Positions 54,553-64,000 of a DNA stretch of 64,000 nucleotides are shown here, one piece after another. Under the pieces are notes generated by a model. It was not told where the DNA came from. It saw nothing but the letters and a program-made list of their open reading frames with translations, and did no database searches. The position numbers and the translations under genes were made by a program. The first letter of the stretch is position 1, and each line of letters starts with the position of its first letter. The stretch comes from an uncultured Aquimarina sp. (GTDB lineage: Bacteria > Bacteroidota > Bacteroidia > Flavobacteriales > Flavobacteriaceae). Location of the stretch: the NCBI GenBank assembly GCA_947492105.1, contig CANLMN010000007.1:1-64000 (forward strand), written 5' to 3'.

Positions 54553-57348
54553 TTAGAATCTATAACTTACACTTGCATTCCAAGTTCTTCCTAGTCCAAA
54601 GAATACCCTATTAGAAGTGGCTATTCCTTGAAAGGTGTCATCACCTTCTTCAGCAAAATTGTTAGTTTCAGATTCAGATATATAAAGCTTGTCCAAAACA
54701 TTGTTAATGTTCAGCCTGAAATTAAGGGTTTTGTTGTTTTCTAAAGTAGCGCTGGCACTAAAACCAGCATCGAGCAATCCAAAAGAAGGGAGTTGTAGGG
54801 CACCTTTGTCTGTCACTCTTGAGGCATCAAAATCTGCATATAATTCATCTACATAACGATAATTTGCATCGATTTTTAGACCTTTATAAAAGTTATAGTC
54901 AAAACCAAGACTTACGGTTAATTGTGGTGCATCACCAACTTTGACACCATCTAGGTTTAAGGTTCTGGATACTGGACCGCCGTTTTTGATAACAGGGTTG
55001 TTACTTTCATCAAATACTGTTGCAGTTGGGTTTCCTTGGTATTCCCAAATACCGTAAGAAAATTGTCCATTAATATTCAGTACTTGGATAGGACGATACG
55101 AAAGGTCAACCTCTAGTCCCGAATGGACTTGAGTAATTCCTGGGATATTAGCAGTCCCTCTAAATTCATTCTCTGGGTCATCAGGTGTAGGGTCAGGAGC
55201 ACTTATGTTTACTGTTTCGAAACGATTGGCCCAAGAGGTTCTGTATAAATTGATATTGGTTCTGAGGCTTCCTAATCTCAAGCCATAGCCTAATTCAAAA
55301 CCTAATATTTCTTCATTTTCTAAATCAGTATTAAGTTCATTACTGAAATTAAGAAAAACGGCATCAAACAATGGTTGTTTTGAATAGTACCCCATGTTTG
55401 CAAACACATTGTGGTTTTCATCAATATTCCAGTTAACACCTCCCTTTATATTTCCTCCTATGATGTTTTCAAAATCAGTTTCTTGCTGAGGGTCTGAGTC
55501 TAAGTAGTTAAACTTGTCTATTCTTTTGAATCCTTGATTGGACACCGAACCCTGTACAAATGCAGAGATTATGTCGTTACTGTACTCAAACTGTCCAAAA
55601 ACTCCAGCCCAATTAACAATTCCAATATTGTAATAATCTATTTTAACTTCATCATCAATACTAGAGAATACGTTAAAAGCATTTCCGGCAGTTGGTTCAT
55701 AAGTCTCCGTAATGAATCGAAATGGTCTGTTGATGTCATCATTATCCACGTAGTAATCGGCTCCTAATAGATCAACAAGTCTTCTGTAATGAAATCCTTT
55801 ATAGGTTCTAAGATCAGTACCTAGGTCAAAACTTATGTTTTCATTGAGTTGATGATTGAAATTGATAATGCCTCCAAACCAATTGTGAGAATTTACCGAT
55901 GAACGTTGGCTGATTCCATTTTCATTTCCATCAACGTGATTCTCGTCATCGACAAAATTAGAATTATTGTTATTCCCATTTACGAATTGTCCTTGGAATA
56001 TTGGATTACCTCCTCCGGTATACCCTTGTCTAGGAGCAAAACCTTGAATTGTTTGTCCTCCGTTGTAGGCTACTATGTCATCAACTCTTATTAAGCCATC
56101 ATTGGTTTTTAGGCTAGATCTAAACGATCGATTCCCCTCAATTTGACCTATTGATCCAATGGATCCTCCTCGTCCGTAAGAGGCGTATAAAGAAGATGAT
56201 AAGGTAGATCGATCCGTAATATTCCAATCCCAGTTTAATGAAGCAATAGGTTTGTGATAAAAATTACCTCCAAAAGTAAATTCTTTGCCTTGTCTGAAGC
56301 CCCAATCGCTATTATATTTTATATTGGGTTCATCTTCAGATCCACCAAATCTTATATAATCTCTTATGCTAGGAGCAAAGCCTCTTTGATTGTGTTGTTG
56401 TGGTGCACCTGTAATGGTTAAATTAAAGTCATGTTCGTCATTTGGCTTGTATCCAACTCCTATAAAATAGTTGTATCCTTCAAATGAAGTTCCATCGACG
56501 TATCCATCCCCAGCTGTTCTACTCAATAAGTATGAAGAGGACCATCCTTTTTCGTTTATTCCAGTCGAATAAGAAGCGATCGTCTTGAGATAATTGGCAT
56601 TTCCAACACCAACACTCGTGAAACCACCTTCTGAACGATTAGCAGACTTTGTCAAAACATTAATTGTACCCCCTACAGAAGATATAGCCAATTTGGAAGA
56701 TCCTAGACCTCGTTGTACTTGTATAGCAGAGGCTACATCGGATAAACCCGCCCAGTTACTCCAGAATACATTACCATTTTCCATATCATTAACAGGGATA
56801 CCATTGATTAAAACTGCTGTGTTTTCTTGATCGAATCCTCTAATGTTTATTCTGGCATCTCCGAACCCTCCACCTTGTTTAGTCGCATATACCGATGGAG
56901 TATTGTTCAAAATTTCTGGAAGTTCTTGTGATCCCAATTTTTCTTGAATATCTGCCGCTCTTATAGTAGAAACAGCTACGGGGGTTTCTCGTTCTTTTGC
57001 GATATCCAAAACTCCTGTGATGACAACTTCGCCTAAAGAATCTGAATTAAGGACGAGTGATAGTGTACCTAAATCTTTTGTTGTTTGATTGGCAACAGAA
57101 AAGTTGAGAATTGTTTTCTGAAAGCCTACATAGGATATCTCTAGTATGCCGCTTGGAACATTGACATCGATAGAAAATTTACCATCAAAGTTAGTAGTAG
57201 CACCATTAGAAGATCCTTTGACAACAACATTAACTCCTGGTAATGGAGATGATTCATTGTCATGGATAGTCCCAGTCAGCGTCCCTTGTGCAAATCCTGA
57301 TACTGATATAACGATCAGCATTAATAATAATAAAGTAGTTTTTTTCAT
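54553..57348 (-). CDS. TonB-dependent outer-membrane receptor
   Basis: A 931-residue receptor. Signal peptide to about residue 20 (VSGFAQG); a carboxypeptidase-like regulatory domain at 22-105 (TLTGTIHDNESSPLPGVNVVVKG is its start); plug domain at about 110-240 with TPVAVSTIRAADIQEKLGSQ, INIRGFDQENTAVLING and SVGGTINVLTK; then a beta-barrel that ends in WNASVSYRF with terminal Phe. No SusD or binding lipoprotein is adjacent, so it is a solo receptor; the ligand (siderophore, vitamin, peptide or sugar) is unknown. It ends at a terminator and has a spacer of about 290 bases upstream. Confidence 0.92.
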   Translation of the reverse strand: MKKTTLLLLMLIVISVSGFAQGTLTGTIHDNESSPLPGVNVVVKGSSNGATTNFDGKFSIDVNVPSGILEISYVGFQKTILNFSVANQTTKDLGTLSLVLNSDSLGEVVITGVLDIAKERETPVAVSTIRAADIQEKLGSQELPEILNNTPSVYATKQGGGFGDARINIRGFDQENTAVLINGIPVNDMENGNVFWSNWAGLSDVASAIQVQRGLGSSKLAISSVGGTINVLTKSANRSEGGFTSVGVGNANYLKTIASYSTGINEKGWSSSYLLSRTAGDGYVDGTSFEGYNYFIGVGYKPNDEHDFNLTITGAPQQHNQRGFAPSIRDYIRFGGSEDEPNIKYNSDWGFRQGKEFTFGGNFYHKPIASLNWDWNITDRSTLSSSLYASYGRGGSIGSIGQIEGNRSFRSSLKTNDGLIRVDDIVAYNGGQTIQGFAPRQGYTGGGNPIFQGQFVNGNNNNSNFVDDENHVDGNENGISQRSSVNSHNWFGGIINFNHQLNENISFDLGTDLRTYKGFHYRRLVDLLGADYYVDNDDINRPFRFITETYEPTAGNAFNVFSSIDDEVKIDYYNIGIVNWAGVFGQFEYSNDIISAFVQGSVSNQGFKRIDKFNYLDSDPQQETDFENIIGGNIKGGVNWNIDENHNVFANMGYYSKQPLFDAVFLNFSNELNTDLENEEILGFELGYGLRLGSLRTNINLYRTSWANRFETVNISAPDPTPDDPENEFRGTANIPGITQVHSGLEVDLSYRPIQVLNINGQFSYGIWEYQGNPTATVFDESNNPVIKNGGPVSRTLNLDGVKVGDAPQLTVSLGFDYNFYKGLKIDANYRYVDELYADFDASRVTDKGALQLPSFGLLDAGFSASATLENNKTLNFRLNINNVLDKLYISESETNNFAEEGDDTFQGIATSNRVFFGLGRTWNASVSYRF

Positions 57349-57475
57349 GTTTTTTTAAGTCAATTGAGGATTTAGATTTTTCGGCAAAAAAAGCATTTAA
57401 AATTAAAGAGTAGTTTATGATAACATTATTTATGTTTTTTTTAACATTTATTTAAGTAAGGTGTAAGGTATAATG

Positions 57476-57516
57476 ACAAAACGGTCTTTCTCTGCTTAAG
57501 AAAAAGACCGTTTTGT
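57476..57516 (-). terminator. Hairpin downstream of pgi
   Basis: A 14-bp stem ACAAAACGGTCTTT / AAAGACCGTTTTGT (57476-57489 and 57503-57516). The trailing T-run is weak on either strand, but the place, 125 bases after pgi, fits a terminator. Confidence 0.6.
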
Positions 57517-57640
57517 ATAAACGAGTTTCTGTTAAATGATGCTCCATTCTTTTATGGAGTAGATTTATGAGTACCTAATAGTACTATAAGGTAGTCCAGA
57601 AATCGCGATATGTTGGATTGGTTTCTTTAAATCAAAAAAA

Positions 57641-59278
57641 TTAACTCAAATAGTGTGCTAGAAGCGCATTAGTAGATCCATCATGATTTGCTATATTTTG
57701 GGAGCTTATTTCGTCCAAAACAGCATCTGCCAGTTGTTTTCCTAACTCAACACCCCATTGGTCATAACTAAAAATGTTCCATACGACACCTTGTACAAAG
57801 ATGCGCTGTTCGTACATGGCAATTAGTGCGCCAAGACTTTTGGGCGTGAGTTTGTCAACCACGATAGTTGTGGTAGGTTTGTTACCTGCAAATATTTTGA
57901 AAGGTGTTAGTTTTTCGATGGTTTCTTGAGGAAGTTGCTTTGCTTGTAGTTCGGCAATTACCTCACCTTCAGTTTTTCCATTCATCAAGGCCTCTGTTTG
58001 AGCAAAGAAATTGGCCATCAACTTGTCATGATGACTTTTGTCTCCAAACAATGAGTGTTTGAATCCAATAAACTCTGCAGGAATTAATTTAGTCCCTTGG
58101 TGTATTAATTGAAAAAAGGCGTGCTGAGAATTGGTTCCTGGTTCTCCCCAAATAATGGTGCCCGTTTGATAGGTAACAGGTTTGCCATCTCTAGCAACAC
58201 TTTTGCCATTACTTTCCATGATTCCTTGTTGTAGGTATGCTGGTAGACGGTGTAGGTATTGTGAATATGGGATAATAGCTTCGCTTTCTGCACCAAAAAA
58301 GTTGTTGTACCAAATGCTTAGCATTCCTAGGATTACAGGAATATTATCCTCAAAAGCCGTATTTTTGAAATGCTCATCCATTTCATGTGCTCCGGCTAAT
58401 AAGGCTTCAAAATTTTTGTAACCTATGGATAAGCTAATAGATAGGCCTACGGCACTCCATAACGAGAAGCGTCCTCCTACCCAATCCCAAAGTGGAAAAA
58501 TATTTTGTGAGTCGATGCCAAAATCAACAACCTTTTGTACATTACTAGATACCGCAACAAAATGTTTGGCTACAGCATCTTGTGGCGCATGTTCCAAAAA
58601 CCATTTACGAGCAGTAATAGCATTGGATAAGGTCTCTTGTGTGCCAAAACTTTTGGATACGACAACAAATAGTGTTGTCTCGGGATCGATTTTTTTGAGA
58701 TTTTGGTGTACATGATCTCCTTCGACATTAGAGATGAAATGTAGTTTTAAGTGATTTTTGTAATACTCTAATGATTCTGTTATCATTGCTGGCCCCAAAT
58801 CTGAACCACCAATACCTATGTTAACAATGTCCGTAAATGCTTTTCCGGTATGTCCTTTTAGTTCACCACTAATCACGGTCTCACAAAAAGCAGCTATTTT
58901 TTCTTTAACCTTCGTAACTTCAGGAACTACGTTTGTTCCTTGCATTTGGATATTTGCAGTTTGTGGTGCCCGTAATGCCGTGTGTAATACGGCACGCTCT
59001 TCTGTTTCGTTGATGATTTCTCCACCAAAATAGCTTTTTATAGCACTATCTAATTGTACTTCTTTGGCTAAATCTACTAGGAGTTTTTTTGTGGTAGCGT
59101 CTAAGTTGTTCTTGGAATAGTCGATATAAAAATCTTGCCATTGTATGCTAAAATCTTGTGCACGATTAGCATTTTGAGAAAACAATTCTTTTAATGATTT
59201 GTTTTTTAGATCTTTGTAGTGCGCTGATAGTGCTTTCCAGGCAGTTGTAGTCGTGGGGTTAGTTTTTGGGAATGTCAT
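57641..59278 (-). CDS. pgi: Glucose-6-phosphate isomerase
   Basis: Glycolytic and gluconeogenic isomerase, 545 residues. Visible marks: [18 protein letters not shown] and [16 protein letters not shown] (phosphate loops), [29 protein letters not shown] (with the catalytic Glu), [18 protein letters not shown] (with the catalytic His) and the final Lys-rich segment. Length is as in E. coli. Its first bases overlap the stop of the M23 peptidase gene by four bases, so it is read from the same message. Confidence 0.97.
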   Translation of the reverse strand: MTFPKTNPTTTTAWKALSAHYKDLKNKSLKELFSQNANRAQDFSIQWQDFYIDYSKNNLDATTKKLLVDLAKEVQLDSAIKSYFGGEIINETEERAVLHTALRAPQTANIQMQGTNVVPEVTKVKEKIAAFCETVISGELKGHTGKAFTDIVNIGIGGSDLGPAMITESLEYYKNHLKLHFISNVEGDHVHQNLKKIDPETTLFVVVSKSFGTQETLSNAITARKWFLEHAPQDAVAKHFVAVSSNVQKVVDFGIDSQNIFPLWDWVGGRFSLWSAVGLSISLSIGYKNFEALLAGAHEMDEHFKNTAFEDNIPVILGMLSIWYNNFFGAESEAIIPYSQYLHRLPAYLQQGIMESNGKSVARDGKPVTYQTGTIIWGEPGTNSQHAFFQLIHQGTKLIPAEFIGFKHSLFGDKSHHDKLMANFFAQTEALMNGKTEGEVIAELQAKQLPQETIEKLTPFKIFAGNKPTTTIVVDKLTPKSLGALIAMYEQRIFVQGVVWNIFSYDQWGVELGKQLADAVLDEISSQNIANHDGSTNALLAHYLS

Positions 59279-60561
59279 AATACTGGTGCTTGCTGTACGG
59301 TTTCTTTGATTTCTATGATTTTGTATGGAATGCTATCCAATTCTTTTTTTAAAGGCGCAATATGTTCAAAATATGCGGGTTTGTATGCTTCTTTTAGATC
59401 TTTTGCTGCTGGGAGCATTTGTCGAAAAGGATCTACTTGTTTTCCGTTTTTCCAAAAACGATAACATACATGTGGGCCAGTGGCTAATCCAGTGCTTCCT
59501 ACGCGACCAATGATATCTCCTTGTTTGACGCGTTCTCCTTTTTTTACCAGAATTTTGGACATGTGCAGGTATTGGGTCGCATAGGTATTGTTGTGCTTGA
59601 TCTTTACATAATTTCCATTACCTCTGGTGTATCCTGCTTTTTCTACTGTTCCATTGGCGGTACTCCATATAGGAGTGCCATGCGGCGCTGCGTAATCTGT
59701 GCCTTTATGGGCTTTCCAGCGTTTTTGAACTGGGTGGAAACGTCTTGGTGAGTAGCGAGAGGAGATTCTACTGAATTCTAATGGTGCTTTGAGGAAAAAA
59801 CTTTGTAAGGATTTTGCTAATTCGTCATAATAAGAAAAACTTTCGATATCTCCGTCTTCTTGATATTCAAAAGCGTAGTAGGGCCGATTAAAGTGTTTCA
59901 ATACGGCTGCTTCTACATTTTCAATACCTACATAAATACTGTCTTCGACATAACGTTCGTTATAGATGACCTTGAATTGATCTCCCTTTTGTATTTTAAA
60001 GAAATCTACACTCCATTGATATACCGTGGACAAACGATGTGTCAAAGAAATCCCTAATCCCAGATCATTCATTGCATTGAACAACGAGGAGGTGATTACA
60101 CCACTTACAGCACGACGTTGTATCGTAACAGGTTTTTTGTAATTATGTGCGGTAATGCTATCCCTGAAATCAATAATGGTGTAATCAATTCTATTGGGTT
60201 GATAGATAAAAACCTGTGCTTTGGAGCTGGTGTCTTTAGATTTTAATAGCGTGTATTTTTTGCCAGCAACAAGGCGCGCTACATTGAAAGTGTCTTTGAC
60301 TGCATTGGTGATTTTGAAAACTGTGCCTCTGTCTATACCATGGCTGTCCAGGATGTTACCAAAGCTATCTCCAGGGCGGATGGTATCTTGTACTACAGCA
60401 AAACTGTCTATTGCATATCCAAATTTTTTTGGAGCAGGAGGTGCTTCTTTCTGTACAATAGGAGTAGGTGGTGGCGCTTTTTTTGGAGCTTCATTACAAG
60501 AAACTAGTACAAAAAAACTGCACAAGAAAACCAGTAGTATATTTTTACTAGAACAAATCAT
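59275..60561 (-). CDS. M23 family metallopeptidase lipoprotein with altered HxH motif
   Basis: A 428-residue envelope protein that likely cuts peptidoglycan cross-links. [22 protein letters not shown] has a lipobox with Cys22, followed by a proline-rich linker ([20 protein letters not shown]). Two domains of the OapA/opacity type lie at about 55-250, and the LytM/M23 domain at about 270-385: [16 protein letters not shown] gives the zinc ligands His and Asp, but the usual HxH is HVC ([18 protein letters not shown]), so the third ligand would be Cys. The same form occurs in other Bacteroidota. It overlaps pgi by four bases. Confidence 0.88.
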   Translation of the reverse strand: MICSSKNILLVFLCSFFVLVSCNEAPKKAPPPTPIVQKEAPPAPKKFGYAIDSFAVVQDTIRPGDSFGNILDSHGIDRGTVFKITNAVKDTFNVARLVAGKKYTLLKSKDTSSKAQVFIYQPNRIDYTIIDFRDSITAHNYKKPVTIQRRAVSGVITSSLFNAMNDLGLGISLTHRLSTVYQWSVDFFKIQKGDQFKVIYNERYVEDSIYVGIENVEAAVLKHFNRPYYAFEYQEDGDIESFSYYDELAKSLQSFFLKAPLEFSRISSRYSPRRFHPVQKRWKAHKGTDYAAPHGTPIWSTANGTVEKAGYTRGNGNYVKIKHNNTYATQYLHMSKILVKKGERVKQGDIIGRVGSTGLATGPHVCYRFWKNGKQVDPFRQMLPAAKDLKEAYKPAYFEHIAPLKKELDSIPYKIIEIKETVQQAPVL

Positions 60562-60651
60562 TCACGAGGGTGACTAGGTTATATTCTGAGATACGAATCA
60601 AAATATATAGGATTATTAATTGCTTTTATGACAACAGATCGATATATGCAA

Positions 60652-61620
60652 TTAGTTATGGTGAGTTTGGAGTAGTTCCTTTACCCATTTTTCTCCCCAG
60701 TTTTCTTTCTCTTCTTCACTCCATAAATTAGGGAAAAAGGAAATTTTCTGGAAACTGGGAGGTAGGAATTTTTTCCAATTAGTTCCCCCTGTGGCTTTTA
60801 TTTCTTTATCCCCTTTGTCAAGATAACGATATGCGGCCCCCATATGCATTAATAACCAGTTGATGTTTATATTAACATCAAAAGTACGTAATGCTTTGAT
60901 AAGCTCCGAATTCTTTTGCTCTTTTTCCGGTAATCCTAAATATTTATGATATAGCGAGGAGTGTTCTACCTCTTTTGCGATACGAATTAACCTTGGTGTA
61001 TAGCGATATTCAAATTGTTTTAAGGTCAAGGTTTTTTCTCCTGTACTGAGATCTGTAGCACCTTGTTTCCAATAGAGGTGTTCGTATAGTTCTTCGATAG
61101 TATGATTATGATCAAAAAGTTGACGTTCCTTTTCATTTGTCAAATTATACAAAGGAGTAGCGTAGATTTCGATCATTCGGAACTGTGCGGATTGAAAACC
61201 ACTTGCCGGCAATAAAGACATTCTGAATTTTAAAAACTGTTGCTTATCCATTCCTTTGATCATAATATCAAAAGATTCGATTAAAACACGAAAGTACCGA
61301 TTTATGCGATTGAGTTTTTCTGTAAAAAAAGCGGCTGTTTGTAACTTATCATCAATCAGCTGCTTCATTTCATGAATTACTAGTTTGAAATTAAGTTCGG
61401 TAATCTGATGGTATGTGATAAAGATCATCTCATCCGGAAAATGTGTCAATGGCACTTGCAAACTCAAGAGCGTATCAAGGTGTATGTAGTCCCAATACGT
61501 CAGATAACGATCGTGCAATAAACCGTCTAGGTATGATCCCAAATCCTGTCCTGAGTTTTTGAATTTTTGTTCTAGTAGCCTTATGCGTGCACTGATTTCG
61601 GGTTTGATCGGTTCCTCCAT
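60652..61620 (-). CDS. kynA: Tryptophan 2,3-dioxygenase
   Basis: Heme enzyme that opens the indole ring of tryptophan to N-formylkynurenine, 322 residues. The N-terminal YWDYIHLDTLLSLQ and the heme-pocket FITYHQITELNFKLVIHEM match the family, as does the following RFRVLIESFDIM-like segment and the C-terminal WLLMHMGAAYRYLDKG and GTNWKKFLPP. It is a little longer than the E. coli-type enzyme but typical for Bacteroidota. It is 17 bases after the DUF3108 gene, so they share a transcript; 4-hydroxyphenylpyruvate dioxygenase lies just upstream, linking the area to aromatic amino acid breakdown. Confidence 0.9.
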   Translation of the reverse strand: MEEPIKPEISARIRLLEQKFKNSGQDLGSYLDGLLHDRYLTYWDYIHLDTLLSLQVPLTHFPDEMIFITYHQITELNFKLVIHEMKQLIDDKLQTAAFFTEKLNRINRYFRVLIESFDIMIKGMDKQQFLKFRMSLLPASGFQSAQFRMIEIYATPLYNLTNEKERQLFDHNHTIEELYEHLYWKQGATDLSTGEKTLTLKQFEYRYTPRLIRIAKEVEHSSLYHKYLGLPEKEQKNSELIKALRTFDVNININWLLMHMGAAYRYLDKGDKEIKATGGTNWKKFLPPSFQKISFFPNLWSEEEKENWGEKWVKELLQTHHN

Positions 61621-61637
61621 GAACTTTTAAATATCAA

Positions 61638-62432
61638 CTAGTTATCTACTAATACTTTAAAAGGGTGTTTTAATCCTTTAAAAGCATCTAAATCTGCTTC
61701 AATAGAGCCGACTAGAATTTCGGCTCTGATCTTTACAGGCATATGGTTTGCATCATCACTGACCCAAACAGTTAAACTTTCTTCTTCTTTAAAAATACGA
61801 TCTGCCTGTACAAATGGTCGGAATTTTAAACATTGAATTCTTCCCATTTTAGTTTTGATGGTTTCTCTACCCAAAAAACGAAGTTTGAACTTATAGTTTT
61901 CTTTGTCAAAAAACATGTCTACAACAGTTTCTTCACCTTTCTTTAGTGTAGAAGCATCTATTGCGTTACGAAGATAATAAAATGCAGACATCATATCTTG
62001 TACATTATCTTTGGTAGCAAAGGTTTCTTTGGTTTTGTGTTTTTTGTCTTCTACAAAAGCTTGACCTTTTTCATGATCAAAATTAATTTCGACATCTTTG
62101 GTATACCCTCCTTCATTGATTTTGCGTATAAATCGATAGGGCTTCACTTCGTTTTTGTCTACATAAGATTCGTAATTATCGTCAACTTTGAAGAAAATAC
62201 TCAAAAACCCAGAAGATTGTCCTCGTCCAATAATATGATGTACTGGCATGCCATTGTGTTGATCTTCTTTGACCTCCAACGTAGCATAACTGGCAGTAAA
62301 CATTCCGTAATGAATTCGAAATTTGAACCATTCTCCAGCATCAAAAGAATGATGTGTTTGCTGTCCTTGTGCGTTGCTTACAAAAACAAGCATAAAAACT
62401 AAAAATATACCTAATTTTTTCATAGTTGTCAT
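61638..62432 (-). CDS. DUF3108 family exported protein
   Basis: A 264-residue protein with signal peptide (MKKLGIFLVFMLVFVSNAQGQ, beginning at the second Met, 62423). The rest is the DUF3108 domain, with SFDAGEWFKFRIHYGMFTAS, HHIIGRGQSSGF, a run of antiparallel strands and a late SLTVWVSDDANHMPVKIRAE that resembles outer-membrane-associated beta-sheets. Function is unknown. It sits upstream of kynA in the same operon, a frequent arrangement in flavobacteria, but a functional link to tryptophan catabolism is only suggestive. Confidence 0.82.
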   Translation of the reverse strand: MTTMKKLGIFLVFMLVFVSNAQGQQTHHSFDAGEWFKFRIHYGMFTASYATLEVKEDQHNGMPVHHIIGRGQSSGFLSIFFKVDDNYESYVDKNEVKPYRFIRKINEGGYTKDVEINFDHEKGQAFVEDKKHKTKETFATKDNVQDMMSAFYYLRNAIDASTLKKGEETVVDMFFDKENYKFKLRFLGRETIKTKMGRIQCLKFRPFVQADRIFKEEESLTVWVSDDANHMPVKIRAEILVGSIEADLDAFKGLKHPFKVLVDN

Positions 62433-62580
62433 TTTTGGTGGTTTATGAGCTTATTGTCCACATGTTAGTGTCGAGAATCCGTAATAAGTTACATTTATGC
62501 CCTTTGGTATAAAGAAGTTATGTACTAAAAAACGTGATTCTAATAAACATGTTACAATTTACGTTCCAAAAAACACAAAT

Positions 62581-62655
62581 GAACTGTAAGAAAATAGGTG
62601 CTATTATAAAAAAGTGGTCGTCATTGTCCAAAAACACACCTATTTCTTGTAGTTC
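62581..62655 (-). promoter_or_regulatory. Inverted repeat in the presumed leader of the DUF3108-kynA operon
   Basis: Arms 62581-62600 (GAACTGTAAGAAAATAGGTG) and 62637-62655 (CACCTATTTCTTGTAGTTC) pair with few mismatches around a 36-base loop. On the minus strand it begins directly after the putative -7 box, so it would form at the 5' end of the message. Confidence 0.5.
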
Positions 62656-62656
62656 A

Positions 62657-62664
62657 CAAATATA
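62657..62664 (-). promoter_or_regulatory. Possible -7 element TATATTTG for the DUF3108-kynA operon
   Basis: Exact TAnnTTTG match on the minus strand, about 225 bases upstream of the DUF3108 start; no -33 element was clear. Confidence 0.4.
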
Positions 62665-62836
62665 GCATATTTCCTAAATGCGCTATGTACTCTTCACATT
62701 AAATTGATGAATAGTCATGAAGTTTGTCATATTTATGAACCAGTATAATATTTTGAGGTTTCTGGGGTCTGTTACAGTTGAGGTCAGTGCTGCTTTGAAT
62801 TTTTTGGAATAAAATGCTTTGTTTTGTTTCAACTTG

Positions 62837-62997
62837 TACCAGTTAAAATGTAATTGTAGGCTAAAATAATTGGAACTATTTTTTGCTAGTTTAAGCTATA
62901 AAATTCAAGCATAGCCTTAGCTACGATTTAATTTTATAGCGAAAAAATAGTAGAAAAAGAACTGGGTTATTAGCCTGTAATTATTTTTTAAATGGTA
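62837..62997 (+). repeat. Family A palindromic repeat, full length
   Basis: A 161-bp copy. Ends TACCAGTTAAAATG and AAATGGTA; inner inverted parts GTAGGCTAA versus TTAGCCTG and CTATAAAATTC versus ATTTAATTTTATAG; the tip is AAGCATAGCCTTAGCTACG. The flanks are TTG and CTA, so a target duplication is not visible here. Confidence 0.75.
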
Positions 62998-63175
62998 CTA
63001 TATATCATTTAGTTCTGTGTTAGTTATTCCTTGGAGTTACTGTAATACAGTATCTGCCATCCTATTCATTTTTCGGGACCAAAAACAATCGTGATTATGA
63101 TGATACTTTTTTTATGTCATGATACAAAGAAAAAACGTTGATGTATTTTCTAAAAACTTCAGACTGCAAAGGGCT

Positions 63176-64000
63176 TTACAGTGTGCCTCGTTGTTCCTGT
63201 TCTCGCTCAATAGCCTCAAATAGTGCTTTGAAATTTCCTTTGCCAAAGGATTGTGCGCCTTTGCGTTGTATGATTTCAAAGAAAAGCGTAGGGCGATCTA
63301 GTACTGGTTTGGTGAATATTTGTAGCAAATATCCCTCCTCATCGCGATCGATAAGTATTCCTAGTTCTTTGAGCGGTTCCAAATCCTCGTCAATGGTACC
63401 TACACGATCTAGGACAGTTTCGTAATAGGAGGCTGGGATCGTTAAGAAATCAACGCCTCGTTGTTGTAACTGAGATACCGTCTCAATGATATTGTCTGTA
63501 GCTAACGCCATATGTTGGACACCCGCACCATTATAGAAATCGATATATTCTTCGATTTGGGATTTTTTTCGCCCAATAGCTGGCTCGTTGATAGGAAACT
63601 TGATCCGTCCATTGCCATTACTCATCACTTTGCTCATCAACGCGGTATAGTCTGTAGAGATATCTTTGTCATCAAAAGAGACCAGTTGCGCAAACCCCAT
63701 TACGTGCGTGTAGAAGTCGCACCATTCATTCATTTCATTCCATCCTACATTTCCGACGATATGATCTACATATTTGAGACCAACATCTGTTGTTTTGTAT
63801 GTTTTGTCCCAAGCTTTGTATCCTGGCAAAAATGCCCCACTATAGTTTTTGCGTTCGACAAAAATATGGATTGTTTCTCCGTAGGTATGAATCCCAGAGC
63901 GTATGACGGTGCCATTCTCATCTTTTTCCATGGTGGGTTGTAGATATGGTTTTGCACCTCTTTTGATAGTTTCTTCAAAACTCTTGGTGGCATCATCTAC
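63176..64000 (-). CDS. hppD: 4-hydroxyphenylpyruvate dioxygenase, C-terminal part (5' end outside window)
   Basis: Non-heme iron enzyme that turns 4-hydroxyphenylpyruvate into homogentisate in tyrosine breakdown. The frame stays open to the window edge (VDDATKSFEETIKRGAKPYL precedes the first Met at 63931), so the gene starts outside. The iron ligands are all visible: His in KYVDHIVGNVG, His in GAGVQHMALAT and Glu in TLFFEIIQRKG, followed by the usual C-terminal helix that caps the site. It is on the same strand as kynA and DUF3108, but a 743-bp gap separates them. The next gene would probably be homogentisate dioxygenase or similar. Confidence 0.95.
   Translation of the reverse strand, partial: VDDATKSFEETIKRGAKPYLQPTMEKDENGTVIRSGIHTYGETIHIFVERKNYSGAFLPGYKAWDKTYKTTDVGLKYVDHIVGNVGWNEMNEWCDFYTHVMGFAQLVSFDDKDISTDYTALMSKVMSNGNGRIKFPINEPAIGRKKSQIEEYIDFYNGAGVQHMALATDNIIETVSQLQQRGVDFLTIPASYYETVLDRVGTIDEDLEPLKELGILIDRDEEGYLLQIFTKPVLDRPTLFFEIIQRKGAQSFGKGNFKALFEAIEREQEQRGTL

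Larger units (their letters stand above)
62433..63175. other. Long intergenic region with inverted repeat and a family A element
   Basis: A 743-bp region between hppD and the DUF3108-kynA unit. It contains a 20-bp imperfect inverted repeat (62581-62655), a TATATTTG box on the minus strand and a full family A repeat. No gene was supported. Confidence 0.75.

Noticed and set aside
61998-62402. A 134-codon plus-strand frame inside the DUF3108 gene
   Set aside because: It is the antisense shadow of a well-supported exported protein with a signal peptide.
63512-63943. A 143-codon plus-strand frame inside hppD
   Set aside because: The minus strand encodes all three iron ligands of 4-hydroxyphenylpyruvate dioxygenase, so the plus frame is a shadow.

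Overview
The window is a 64 kb piece of chromosome from a member of the Bacteroidota, most likely a marine Flavobacteriaceae. The reasons are the AT-rich sequence, genes without Shine-Dalgarno leaders, promoters of the TAnnTTTG type, type IX secretion tails on exported proteins, TonB-dependent receptors with carboxypeptidase-like N-terminal domains, and many families nearly confined to this group (DUF2480, DUF3078, DUF4301, DUF4837, DUF5689). No rRNA, tRNA, CRISPR array, prophage or transposase gene was seen.

Layout. 0-4.5 kb: end of rmlD, a Coa1-like membrane protein, a lone ketoacyl synthase, a BrnQ carrier and an AhpD-like protein. 4.7-12.2 kb: an outer-membrane receptor, a DUF5689 lipoprotein, a GH10 xylanase with a type IX tail and a nuclease-fold enzyme. 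12.7-20.1 kb: hflX, two DUF3078 paralogues and half of the SUF iron-sulfur system (DUF2480, sufT, sufE, a DUF4377 protein, sufS) on the minus strand. 20.6-25.7 kb: a three-gene plus-strand unit of GCS2-type ligase, ATP-grasp-like protein and cytoplasmic sulfatase, the best candidate for an undescribed pathway. 26-29 kb: a large type IX secreted surface protein. 29.5-41.1 kb: housekeeping genes (holB, pgk, a LysM transglycosylase, DUF4837, tex, a GNAT, atpDC). 41.5-48 kb: bioB and the other half of SUF (sufA, sufB, a lipoprotein, sufC, sufD). 48.3-57.3 kb: arfB, DUF4301, a phosphopantetheinyl transferase, ahcY, an aldo/keto reductase, a small membrane protein and a second TonB receptor. 57.6-64 kb: pgi, an M23 peptidase, tryptophan 2,3-dioxygenase, DUF3108 and the end of 4-hydroxyphenylpyruvate dioxygenase.

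Two features stand out beyond the gene list. First, intergenic regions carry related short palindromic repeats (families A, B and C below) of about 80-160 bp. A and B begin TACCA, end TGGTA and are mostly flanked by a 3-bp direct repeat TTA. Two B copies sit inside C copies at different positions, so these look like non-autonomous mobile elements. Second, the SUF genes form two half-operons whose order and orientation would become one continuous operon after a single inversion of roughly 20.1-48 kb.

Functionally the window mixes core metabolism (glycolysis, ATP synthesis, Fe-S assembly, S-adenosylhomocysteine recycling, biotin, ribosome rescue) with surface functions (TonB uptake, type IX secreted xylanase and adhesin, wall hydrolases) and aromatic amino acid breakdown. 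All function calls are read from the sequence and family knowledge; no database search was run.
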